Positions 26,227-33,228 of a stretch of DNA of 64,000 nt are shown here, piece after piece. The notes beneath the pieces were generated by a model. It did no database searches. It was not told the DNA's origin and saw nothing but the letters and a program-made list of their open reading frames with translations. The DNA is from Rhodocyclaceae bacterium UBA2250. GTDB taxonomy: Bacteria; Pseudomonadota; Gammaproteobacteria; Burkholderiales; Rhodocyclaceae. The DNA lies in contig DDXW01000067.1 in the NCBI GenBank assembly GCA_002347285.1, forward strand, positions 1-64,000, read 5' to 3'. The position numbers and the translations under genes were made by a program. The first letter of the stretch is position 1, and each line of letters starts with the position of its first letter.

Positions 26227-26562
26227 TCAGACGCAGCCGGTCGGCTTCGGCAGGCCGGCGATCTTGCACGCCTGCTTGGCCGGGCCATAGGGGAACAGCT
26301 CGTACAGGTACTGGCTGTTGCCCTTCTCCGGGCCGAGCTTCTTGCCGATCGCCTTGGTCAGCACGCGCACGGCCGGGGCGATCTGGAATTCGTTGTAGTA
26401 GTCGCGCAGGAAGTTGATGACTTCCCAGTGCTGGTCGGTCATGGTCACGCCTTCGGTTTGCGCCAGATAGGCGCCAACTTCCTCGTTCCAGTCGGCGAGG
26501 TTGATCAGGTAGCCTTCTTCGTCGGTTTCGTAGCTCTTGCCATTCACTTCGATGGAAGCCAT
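26227..26562 (-). CDS. dsrC: DsrC, sulfur-carrier protein
   Basis: A 111-residue DsrC with both redox Cys: AKQACKIAGL (CysB, about residue 99-100) and the penultimate Cys of the C-terminal arm PKPTGCV (CysA). These form the trisulfide that carries sulfur from DsrEFH to DsrAB and then meets DsrK. Start at the ATG at 26562, directed by a strong AAGGAG; longer upstream frames are spurious. A paralog without CysA lies at 31356. Confidence 0.96.
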   Translation of the reverse strand: MASIEVNGKSYETDEEGYLINLADWNEEVGAYLAQTEGVTMTDQHWEVINFLRDYYNEFQIAPAVRVLTKAIGKKLGPEKGNSQYLYELFPYGPAKQACKIAGLPKPTGCV

Positions 26563-26608
26563 TGCAGTGTCTCCTTGATTGAGAGTTAAAACGGTGGATC
26601 CGGTTGGG

Positions 26609-26902
26609 TTACAGCCAGGACTGGTTGGTCTTGTGCTCGGCCACAAGATCGACGAAGCCGCCGTAATCCACGACGCTCACGCCATCGGTGACGCGATCGG
26701 CGATGCCGCGCGCCTCGAGATCCGCCAGCAGCGCGTACACTTTGAACTTGCCCTGGGCGGCCTTGATCCTGGCCTCGGCCGCGCCGCCCTTGGCGGCGGC
26801 GTAGACGCCGTCCTCGATGAGCAGGATCGCGCCTTCGCCGGTGTTGAGCGCCGAGTCCAGCGCCGGACGATCGTAGGGGGACTTGTTGATGATGTGCAGC
26901 AT
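26609..26902 (-). CDS. dsrH: DsrH, sulfurtransferase complex subunit
   Basis: A 97-residue TusB/DsrH-family protein (MLHIINKSPYDRP, ILLIEDGVYAA, VSVVDYGGFVDLV, NQSWL). It forms the alpha2beta2gamma2 complex with DsrE and DsrF. I see no Cys in it. From memory Allochromatium DsrH has a Cys near residue 20, here in the position of an Ala (LDSALN). DsrE carries the essential Cys, so activity need not be affected. Confidence 0.93.
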   Translation of the reverse strand: MLHIINKSPYDRPALDSALNTGEGAILLIEDGVYAAAKGGAAEARIKAAQGKFKVYALLADLEARGIADRVTDGVSVVDYGGFVDLVAEHKTNQSWL

Positions 26903-26912
26903 GTCGGGTTCC

Positions 26913-27275
26913 TCAGAACGAGAGCAGGACGTCCTGCTCTTCCATCAGCTTGCCGATCTCGGCGCGGGACAGCACTTCGACGGGGATGGCGAGATCGTCG
27001 GCGCTCAGCCCGCGCTGCTTGAGGGAGTCGCCATCGACGTAGAGCTTGGTGATGTCGTAGTCCTCGAGGGCACCCCAGGTCTTCTCGAACGCCTTGACCT
27101 CGATGCCCTTGGTCTGGTGGCCTTTCTTGAGCTGGAACACGCCATCGTCGAGGAAGGCGAGCGAGACGTCCTGCTCGAAGGCGGCGGCGATCAGCACGAC
27201 CTCGAGGGCTTCCCAGGCGTAGATCGTGCCGTAGGGAGCCTTGCGGTTGACGAACATGAATTTCTTGGTGGTCAT
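26913..27275 (-). CDS. dsrF: DsrF, sulfurtransferase complex subunit
   Basis: A 120-residue TusC/DsrF-family protein (KKFMFVNRKAPYGTIYAWEALEVVLIAAAF, VSLAFLDDGVFQL). It is the structural partner of DsrE and DsrH in the heterohexamer that hands sulfane sulfur to DsrC. Spacing of 10-13 bp on each side within the dsrE-F-H block suggests one transcript. Confidence 0.94.
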   Translation of the reverse strand: MTTKKFMFVNRKAPYGTIYAWEALEVVLIAAAFEQDVSLAFLDDGVFQLKKGHQTKGIEVKAFEKTWGALEDYDITKLYVDGDSLKQRGLSADDLAIPVEVLSRAEIGKLMEEQDVLLSF

Positions 27276-27288
27276 CGCGTGGTCTCCC

Positions 27289-27681
27289 TCAATCGCCGAA
27301 CACGACCAGACGGTCGGCCTGGATGCCGGCTTCGATCAGCTGGCCGAGGCCGGAGATGCGGAAGCCGGGTGCCAGGTTGGTGGCGTCCTTGCCGTTGCGC
27401 TTCATTTCGCCCTCGTCGACGATGCCGCGGCGCTGGGCCGCGGCCACGCAGACGACCATGTCGAGGTTGTGCTCCTCGGCCAGTTTCGACCAGCGGTTGA
27501 CGATGTTGCGGTCGTCCTGCGGCGGCGTGGTGAGGCGCGTGGCGTTGTTCACGCCGTCGTGATAGAAGAACACGCGGAAGATCTCGTGGCCCTTGGCCAG
27601 CACCGCCTTGGCGAACTGGAAGGCAGTGTCGGAGGCCTGGTGCGTGTAGGGGCCTTCGTTAACCAGAATGGCGAACTTCAT
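27289..27681 (-). CDS. dsrE: DsrE, sulfurtransferase catalytic subunit
   Basis: A 130-residue TusD/DsrE-family protein starting MKFAILVNEGPYTHQASDTA. Cys78 lies in MVVCVAAAQRRGI, the position of the essential persulfide-carrying Cys in Allochromatium DsrE. It accepts sulfur from upstream carriers and transfers it to DsrC. It follows dsrB by 13 bp. Confidence 0.95.
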   Translation of the reverse strand: MKFAILVNEGPYTHQASDTAFQFAKAVLAKGHEIFRVFFYHDGVNNATRLTTPPQDDRNIVNRWSKLAEEHNLDMVVCVAAAQRRGIVDEGEMKRNGKDATNLAPGFRISGLGQLIEAGIQADRLVVFGD

Positions 27682-27694
27682 CTCGATGCGATCC

Positions 27695-28768
27695 TCAGAA
27701 GCGGACGTGGGCCGAGGCGTTCAGGTTGTAGCGGCTGCCGCGCCAGTCGTCGATCATGTACTTGGTGAAGGGCAGGCCGGTCTTCTCGAAGAAGCGGGGC
27801 CAGCCGATGCGCTCGATCCAGTCGGCCATGCGCTCCCAAGGGCGGGCGTCGGCCTTGTAGGTCATGAGGATCTTCTTGACGATCTCGTTGACCTCGGGCC
27901 AGCGCGGCGCGTTGTTGGGCAGGCCGGCGGCGACCATCTTGTGGAAGGTCGGCTTGCTGCGCGCGTTCGAGTTCTTGCCGCCGACCCAGATGGCGAGCTT
28001 GGAGTGCTCCGGATCGTTGATCTGCATCGGGGGGCAGGGGGGGTAGCAGGCGCCGCAGCAGACGCACTTCTTCTCGTCGATCTCGAGGGTGGGCTTGCCG
28101 TTGACCAGGGCGGGGCGGATCGCCGCGACCGGGCAGCGCGCGACGACGGCCGGACGCTCGCAGACGTTGGCGACGAGGTCGTGGTTGATCTTCGGCGGCT
28201 TGGTGTGCTGGATGATCACGGCGATGTCGGCCTGGCCGCCGCAGTTGATCTCGCAGCAGGAGGTGGACAGACGCACGCGGTTCGGCATCTCTTCGTTCTT
28301 GAAGTCGTCGTAGAGCGCATCCATCATCGACTTGACCACGCCGGAGGCGTCGGTGCCGGGGATGTCGCAGTGCAGCCAGCCTTGCGTGTGGGCGACCATC
28401 GAGACCGAGTTGCCGGTGCCGCCGACGGGGAAGCCGTTCTTCTCGAGTTCGGCGATCAGCGGGGCAACCTTCTTTTCATCGGAAACGATGTACTCGATGT
28501 TGGAGCGGATCGTGAAACGGACGCGGCCTTCGGCGAACTGGTCGGCGATGTCGCACAGCTTGCGGATGGTGTACACGTCCATCTGGCGCTGCGTGCCGGC
28601 GCGCACCGACCACACTTCGTCGCCGCTGTTCGACACGTGATGGAGGACGCCGGGACGCGGGCGGTCGTGGTATTTCCAGTTGCCGTAGTTGACGGCGAGC
28701 TTCGGGTGGAGGAACTTCTTGTTGTCGAGGAAGTGCTCGACTGGCTTGCGCATCTGAGGTTGAGCCAT
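27695..28768 (-). CDS. dsrB: reverse dissimilatory sulfite reductase beta subunit
   Basis: A 357-residue DsrB. It shows the siroheme/[4Fe-4S] Cys region (STSCCEINCGGQADIA) and an inserted ferredoxin domain with CVCCGACYPPCPPM. With DsrA it forms the alpha2beta2 enzyme that, in this oxidative-type cluster, oxidises the sulfur bound to DsrC to sulfite in the cytoplasm. It is separated from dsrA by a 99-bp gap containing a perfect hairpin. Confidence 0.96.
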   Translation of the reverse strand: MAQPQMRKPVEHFLDNKKFLHPKLAVNYGNWKYHDRPRPGVLHHVSNSGDEVWSVRAGTQRQMDVYTIRKLCDIADQFAEGRVRFTIRSNIEYIVSDEKKVAPLIAELEKNGFPVGGTGNSVSMVAHTQGWLHCDIPGTDASGVVKSMMDALYDDFKNEEMPNRVRLSTSCCEINCGGQADIAVIIQHTKPPKINHDLVANVCERPAVVARCPVAAIRPALVNGKPTLEIDEKKCVCCGACYPPCPPMQINDPEHSKLAIWVGGKNSNARSKPTFHKMVAAGLPNNAPRWPEVNEIVKKILMTYKADARPWERMADWIERIGWPRFFEKTGLPFTKYMIDDWRGSRYNLNASAHVRF

Positions 28769-28821
28769 GAATCGTCTCCGGAAATGTCGTTTTTTGAGTA
28801 GGGGTATCCGCCTGGCCGGCG

Positions 28822-28842
28822 GCCGGCCCTGGACGGGCCGGC
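28822..28842 (-). promoter_or_regulatory. hairpin in the dsrA-dsrB spacer
   Basis: A perfect 8-bp stem, GCCGGCCC at 28822-28829 and GGGCCGGC at 28835-28842, with a 5-base loop. No T-run follows in the transcript, so it is not a classical terminator. It could set differential stability of the dsrA and dsrB parts of the message. Confidence 0.6.
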
Positions 28843-28867
28843 GTCGGTCAGCATGGAAAAACGGTGA

Positions 28868-30166
28868 TTAAGCCGCTGCCTTCTTGGCGTTGTACTTGGC
28901 GACTTCCTCGTCCCAGCCGTCGGTGCGGACGTAGGGGTTCATGCGCGGATTGTTGATCATGTTCGGATCGACATCCAGGCCGATACCCTCAAGGAAGTTC
29001 ACCAGGCCGATGCGCTCGATCGTCTCGCCGATGCGCTCGTGCTCCAGCGCGTTCTCGGCGAAGAAGTCGACCATGGTGCCGGCCAGTTCGACCAGGTTCT
29101 CGTAGTCCTCGTCCTTCTTGAGATCGAAGAACGGAACGACGACGGTGCCCATCGTCGCGCCGATCTTGAGGTGGCTGTGGCCGCCGACCAGGATGGTGGC
29201 GCCCTTGTCCTTGCCCGGGCCGAGGGCGCCGGTCATGACGTTGATGCAGTGCATGCAGCGCACGCAGTCCTTGTTGTCGATCTCGAGCGACTGGCTGTCG
29301 TTCAGCGCGACGGCGGAGACATGGGCGTCCTTGCGCACATCCTTGCTGTCCTTGAGCTGGATGGCGCGGGTCGGGCACATGTTGATCACGTCGTTGATCA
29401 GCTCGTTCAGGCCGTGCTTGGCGAACCACTTCTTGGCGAGCGCCTCGTCGGTGCGCATGTTGTCGCGCCAGGTGCCGATGATCGCCATGTCCGAACGCTG
29501 GATCGCGTTCATGCAGTCGTTGCCGCAGCCGGAGAACTTGAACTTGAACTTGTAGGGCAGGGCCGGACGGTGGATGTCGTCGAGGAAGCGGTTGATGATC
29601 ATCTGGTGGGCCTTGGCTTCGTCGTAGCAGGACTGTTCGCAGCGTGCCGCGCCGACGCAGGACATGCCGGTGCGCACGGCCGGGCCGGCACCGCCCATGT
29701 CGAAGCCCATCTCGTTGATCTCGTCCCAGGCCTTCTGCACGTTCTCAGTGGTGCAGCCCTGCATCATGATGTCGCCGGTCTGGCCATGCAGGGCGATCAG
29801 GCCGGAGCCGTATTTCTCCCAGATGTCGCAGAACTTGCGCAAGGTGTCCGTATCGTAGTGCCAGCCGGCCGGCGGCATGATGCGGATGGTGTGGAACTCG
29901 GCCGCGTCCTTGAAGACGGGTTCGCCGGTCTTTTCGTCCTTGATCTCGGTGAAGCGGGGGATGACGCCGCCGCCGTAACCGAACACACCGACCGTGCCCC
30001 CCTTCCAGTAGCCCTTGCGGGTCTTGTAGGAGTGCTCGAGGTGGCCGAGCAGGTCGACGACGTAATCCTTGTCCTTGGCGAGACGCTTGAGACCCGTTAC
30101 AAAGCTGGGCCAGGGGCCGGTCTCGAGTTCGTCAAGCATGGGGGTAGCGTGAGGCTGTTTGGCCAT
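28868..30166 (-). CDS. dsrA: reverse dissimilatory sulfite reductase alpha subunit
   Basis: A 432-residue DsrA. Start at the ATG at 30166, with GAGGAG in front; the longer frame upstream is not coding. CVGAARC (CX5C) and SGCGNDC (CX3C) are the ligands of the [4Fe-4S]-siroheme centre. An inserted ferredoxin domain has CVRCMHC preceded by MCPTRAIQ. Absence of dsrD and presence of dsrL and dsrEFH indicate the sulfur-oxidising type. It is the first gene of the dsr operon and is transcribed away from the gene at 30432. Confidence 0.97.
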   Translation of the reverse strand: MAKQPHATPMLDELETGPWPSFVTGLKRLAKDKDYVVDLLGHLEHSYKTRKGYWKGGTVGVFGYGGGVIPRFTEIKDEKTGEPVFKDAAEFHTIRIMPPAGWHYDTDTLRKFCDIWEKYGSGLIALHGQTGDIMMQGCTTENVQKAWDEINEMGFDMGGAGPAVRTGMSCVGAARCEQSCYDEAKAHQMIINRFLDDIHRPALPYKFKFKFSGCGNDCMNAIQRSDMAIIGTWRDNMRTDEALAKKWFAKHGLNELINDVINMCPTRAIQLKDSKDVRKDAHVSAVALNDSQSLEIDNKDCVRCMHCINVMTGALGPGKDKGATILVGGHSHLKIGATMGTVVVPFFDLKKDEDYENLVELAGTMVDFFAENALEHERIGETIERIGLVNFLEGIGLDVDPNMINNPRMNPYVRTDGWDEEVAKYNAKKAAA

Positions 30167-30431
30167 GTTGTCTCCTCTTTCGTGGCTGTTGGGGAACCGT
30201 TCGCGTGGCACGCGACCAATCCCGAATCTCTGCGAATTATCTGGTCGGCGCCATCCGGCGCGCCATACCTCCGGCAGGTAGAATAACTGCATTCGAGGGC
30301 TTATGGGAACCTACCCGAAAGGGGTAGGCCGCCCCCCCCGTACCGGATGATGGCTCGAAAGCATCTTGCGATGCGATAGTCCGGCCCCAGATTTGCGAAC
30401 AGTACGCAACCTTCTTTTTACGGGCGATGCC
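30167..30431. promoter_or_regulatory. divergent control region between dsrA and the gene at 30432
   Basis: This 265-bp gap holds three inverted repeats: CCTACCC/GGGTAGG (30310-30316 / 30322-30328), GCATC/GATGC (30361-30365 / 30370-30374) and TTGCG/CGCAA (30393-30397 / 30405-30409), plus a C8 tract at 30332-30339. On the minus strand a weak -35/-10 pair (TTCCCA, TATTCT, 18-bp spacer) lies between 30276 and 30308. No FNR-type box was seen. The symmetric sites are candidate operators. Confidence 0.45.
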
Positions 30432-30692
30432 GTGGACAAGATTACCAGCCTCGACAAATTCCGGGTGCCGATCGGCAATCAGGAAATCGAATTGCAGCAG
30501 ATCGAGTTCGCCGCCGGCGGCATGCCGATGCTGCGCCTGCGCATCCGCGAGCACCGGCGCTTCACGATTTTCGACATCGATGCGGTCACCGCCGGGCGCT
30601 GGGCCGAGGTGATGGCTGCCTGGTCGCAGCGGCAGCTCGACGCCGAACAGCTTTCTTCGCCGGAAGGTGGTGGCGGCTGTGACGAACCCTGA
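30432..30692 (+). CDS. small conserved-looking protein, function unknown
   Basis: An 86-residue protein from the GTG at 30432 (MDKITSLDKFRVPIGNQEIE). It has alternating beta-type strands (LQQIEF, MLRLRIRE, RFTIFDI) and a C-terminal helix (WAEVMAAWSQRQLDAE), with a Gly-rich end. No family recognised. It overlaps the Cas6-like gene by 26 bp, so the two are probably translated together. The start is not certain; the frame is open from 30366. Confidence 0.7.
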   Translation: MDKITSLDKFRVPIGNQEIELQQIEFAAGGMPMLRLRIREHRRFTIFDIDAVTAGRWAEVMAAWSQRQLDAEQLSSPEGGGGCDEP

Positions 30693-31308
30693 AGTCGTCG
30701 ATCTCCATTTTTCCCTGCGGGGCCGCGCGATCCCGCAGGATTACGCCGATGCCTTGTGGGGAGCGTTGCAGGCTTTCCTGCCCTGGCTGGCGCTGGACGA
30801 GCAGGCGGGCGTCCATCCGCTCTACGGGCTCAGCCACGGCGGCGACGAGAGCTACCTGTCGCGTCGTTCGCGTCTGGTCCTGCGCCTGCCCCGCCAGCGT
30901 CTCGCTGCGGCCATGGAGTTGGTCGGCGCGCAATTGCAACTGGGCGGACACCAGATCGAGGTGGGCGAGGCGTTCGCGAAGGAACTGGCGGAGATGCCAG
31001 TCATCTACGCCAGGTTCGTCACCTTTGCCGCGCCGGATCCGGCCGGCGTGCCGATCGACGAAGAAGCATTCTCCGCGGTCTGCCAAGCGCAGTTCGCGAC
31101 GCTCGGCATCCGCCCCAAGTTTATTTTCGGCAAGCCGCAGCGCGCGCTGACCGAGACCGGGCTGCTGAGCGGTTTCAGCCTGCTGCTCAGCGGCCTCGAC
31201 GCGGCGGCGAACCTGCGCTTGCAGGAGCGGGGGCTGGGTCTCGAACGCAAGCGCGGTTGCGGCATTTTCGTCCCCCACAAATCATTTGCGGCCGCGGCGC
31301 TAGAATAA
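30667..31308 (+). CDS. Cas6/Cmx6-like RAMP protein, stand-alone
   Basis: A 213-residue protein resembling the Cas6 subtype named Cmx6 (MYXAN). It starts VVDLHFSLRGRAIP, has a VHPLYGLSHGG segment with two His residues that could be catalytic, and SRRSRLVLRLPRQRL. It ends in a Gly-rich loop (GLGLERKRGCGIFVP) typical of Cas6 RNA endonucleases. No other cas gene or CRISPR array is visible in the window. It lies between a small unknown gene and a dsrC paralog, divergent from dsrA, so a role in RNA processing linked to sulfur metabolism is possible but only inferred. Start is one of GTG 30667, 30670 or 30679. Confidence 0.72.
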   Translation: MVAAVTNPEVVDLHFSLRGRAIPQDYADALWGALQAFLPWLALDEQAGVHPLYGLSHGGDESYLSRRSRLVLRLPRQRLAAAMELVGAQLQLGGHQIEVGEAFAKELAEMPVIYARFVTFAAPDPAGVPIDEEAFSAVCQAQFATLGIRPKFIFGKPQRALTETGLLSGFSLLLSGLDAAANLRLQERGLGLERKRGCGIFVPHKSFAAAALE

Positions 31309-31355
31309 ATTCAACATTGATTCGATCCAACCAACCCATTCAAGGAGGAACCCCC

Positions 31356-31694
31356 ATGAGCATCGTCATCAACGGCGTCGAGAAGGAAACCGACGACTAC
31401 GGCTATCTTCTGGAGCCCGATCTCAGCGAGGAGGCGGTGCACGCCTTCGCCGAAGCGGAGAAGCTCGCGCTGACCGACCAGCACTGGAAAATCATCAATT
31501 ACCTGCGCGAGAAGTTCAAGGAGGACGGCCACACCCCCAACGCGCGTAACCTGATCAAGGGCCTGCAGGACGAGGCCGACATGCCGGAGGCCGACAACAA
31601 GCTGATGTTCGACCTGTTCCCGGACGGCGGCGCGGCCAAGCAGGGCTGCCGCCTCGCCGGTCTGCCGCAGCCGAAGGGCAAGGGTGGCTACTGA
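31356..31694 (+). CDS. DsrC paralog lacking the penultimate Cys
   Basis: A 112-residue DsrC/TusE-family protein (LTDQHWKIINYLREKF, KQGCRLAGLPQPK). It keeps the inner Cys (CysB) in KQGC, but the C-terminus is KGKGGY, without CysA. TusE keeps CysA, so this is neither TusE nor a canonical DsrC and cannot form the intramolecular disulfide or trisulfide. It may be a regulator or decoy, as proposed for Cys-less DsrC-like proteins. A strong AAGGAGG is present. Repeat copy 8 follows 7 bp after the stop. Confidence 0.88.
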   Translation: MSIVINGVEKETDDYGYLLEPDLSEEAVHAFAEAEKLALTDQHWKIINYLREKFKEDGHTPNARNLIKGLQDEADMPEADNKLMFDLFPDGGAAKQGCRLAGLPQPKGKGGY

Positions 31695-31701
31695 CCAGCG
31701 G

Positions 31702-31725
31702 AAACTCGGCGCTGGCGAAGCGGCG
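31702..31725 (+). repeat. dispersed GC-rich repeat, copy 8 (after dsrC paralog)
   Basis: One mismatch to the consensus. It lies between the stop at 31694 and the ATG at 31736, occupying most of the spacer. Confidence 0.85.
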
Positions 31726-31735
31726 CTGACCTAGC

Positions 31736-32344
31736 ATGGCGATCCGGATCAAGTCCAAGTTCCACGCCGCCGGCCAGCGCTCTCCCAAGACGCTGGCCTC
31801 GGTGATCGCCGTGCTGGCCTGGAAGCTCGCCATCGAGTCGATCAAGCGCATGCGCAAGGCCGATTACGACATCGACGCCGGCCGGCCTTATTTCGATTTC
31901 GTCTGCGAGTTCCTGGCCTTCCTGGCGGTGTGCGCCGACCGGATCGCCTATCGCGAGCTCGACGAGGTGCAGCGCATCGAGTTCACCACCTCCCTGGCGC
32001 AGAACATCGCCCGCTTCGTCGAGGAGAACAACATCATGCTGCTCGGCGCGGCGCAGCCCGGCGAGTCGCAGCGGCATTTCATTGACCTGTTCAATCGTCG
32101 TGCCGCCGACTATGCCGAGTTCGACTATGGCGAGCAGGGTCCCGATTTCGGCTTCAAGCGCTATTTCGCCGCCTGCTTGCGCGAAATCCTGCCGGCGAAG
32201 GACCAGCTCTGGGTGATCGACCAGGCGATGGACATCGAGGCGCCGGAAGCGCTGCGCGCGCTCGAAAAGACCCTGCACGGCCTGTTCCACCCCGAAGCCG
32301 CCGAGAGCCAGACCCGGGTCGACCAGCGCGGTTCGATCGACTGA
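31736..32344 (+). CDS. unknown helical protein in the dsr-divergent operon
   Basis: A 202-residue soluble protein without signal peptide or membrane segment. It appears mostly alpha-helical, with motifs YFDFVCEFLAFLAVCADRIAY and QRHFIDLFNRRAADYAEFDY. I do not recognise a family. It follows the DsrC paralog in the same direction and precedes an HDOD gene by 11 bp, so co-expression with the sulfur genes is plausible. Confidence 0.75.
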   Translation: MAIRIKSKFHAAGQRSPKTLASVIAVLAWKLAIESIKRMRKADYDIDAGRPYFDFVCEFLAFLAVCADRIAYRELDEVQRIEFTTSLAQNIARFVEENNIMLLGAAQPGESQRHFIDLFNRRAADYAEFDYGEQGPDFGFKRYFAACLREILPAKDQLWVIDQAMDIEAPEALRALEKTLHGLFHPEAAESQTRVDQRGSID

Positions 32345-32355
32345 AGCCCGCGCCG

Positions 32356-33225
32356 ATGCCACAGCTCAACTCCGATCTCGAGCGCCGGCTGACCATGGCC
32401 GTCGAGCGCATGCCCGCCTTTCCCAAGAGCGTGCAGACGATCCTCGAGATGACGCGCAACATCAACTGCCTGCCCAAGGAACTGGTCGGCGTCATCGAGA
32501 AGGATCCGGTGATGACGATGAAGATCCTGCGCGTCATCAATTCCGCCTACTACGGCCTGCCGAACAAGATCGCCTCGGTAGGCCAGTCGGTGGTCTATCT
32601 GGGCATCAACACGCTCAAGAATCTCGCGCTGTCGATCGCCGCGGTGGGGATCCTGCCGCGCTTCAATACCACCGGCTTCGACATCCAGCGCTACCTGCTG
32701 CACTCGCTGACGGTCGCAGCCATCGCCCGTCTGCTCTGCGAGAAATACGCGCGCGGCGAGACCGACCCGGGCGACTGCTACATCGCCGGCCTGCTGCACG
32801 ATTTCGGCAAGGTCGTCTTCGCCCAGTTCATGCCAGGCGAATTCATCAAGGCGCTGGCGATCACCGTCGACGAGGCCAAGCCGATGTTCATCGCGGAAAG
32901 CGAGGTGATCGGTGCCGACCATGCCTTCGTCGGGGCGTTGCTGGCGCAGAAGTGGCAGTTCGCCGCGCCGCTGGTCCAGTGCATTCGCGACCATCATGCC
33001 GTCGAGGCTGCGCCCAGTGCCATGCTCGACTGCCTGCGCATGGCCGACGCCGTCTGCCGCAAGCTCGCCTTCGGCGATTCCGGCAACCCCTGGCGCGAGG
33101 AGGAACTGGCAGGGCTGCCACAGCGCTTCGGCGGCGACATCGCGGCGGTGGTGGCTTCCTTGGGCGATCTGCAGAAGATCGTCGACGACGCCCAGGCCTT
33201 CGCGCAGATCGGCACGGAGAGGTAG
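32356..33225 (+). CDS. HDOD domain protein
   Basis: A 289-residue protein consisting almost wholly of an HDOD domain (LPAFPKSVQTILEMTRN-like start, VIEKDPVMTMKILRVINSAYYG, GLLHDFGKVVFAQF). HDOD is related to the HD superfamily but is usually non-catalytic and serves as a signalling output. The HD-like pair in LLHDFGK is retained here. No sensor domain is attached. It is followed 3 bp later by the metallo-hydrolase gene. Confidence 0.9.
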   Translation: MPQLNSDLERRLTMAVERMPAFPKSVQTILEMTRNINCLPKELVGVIEKDPVMTMKILRVINSAYYGLPNKIASVGQSVVYLGINTLKNLALSIAAVGILPRFNTTGFDIQRYLLHSLTVAAIARLLCEKYARGETDPGDCYIAGLLHDFGKVVFAQFMPGEFIKALAITVDEAKPMFIAESEVIGADHAFVGALLAQKWQFAAPLVQCIRDHHAVEAAPSAMLDCLRMADAVCRKLAFGDSGNPWREEELAGLPQRFGGDIAAVVASLGDLQKIVDDAQAFAQIGTER

Positions 33226-33228
33226 CGG

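Noticed and set aside
16884..30166. Reductive (sulfate-reducer) dsr cluster
   Set aside because: dsrL and dsrEFH are present and no dsrD is seen, which marks the sulfur-oxidising type.
31356..31694. tusE (tRNA thiolation) for the DsrC paralog
   Set aside because: TusE retains the penultimate Cys; this protein does not, and no tusBCD set accompanies it.
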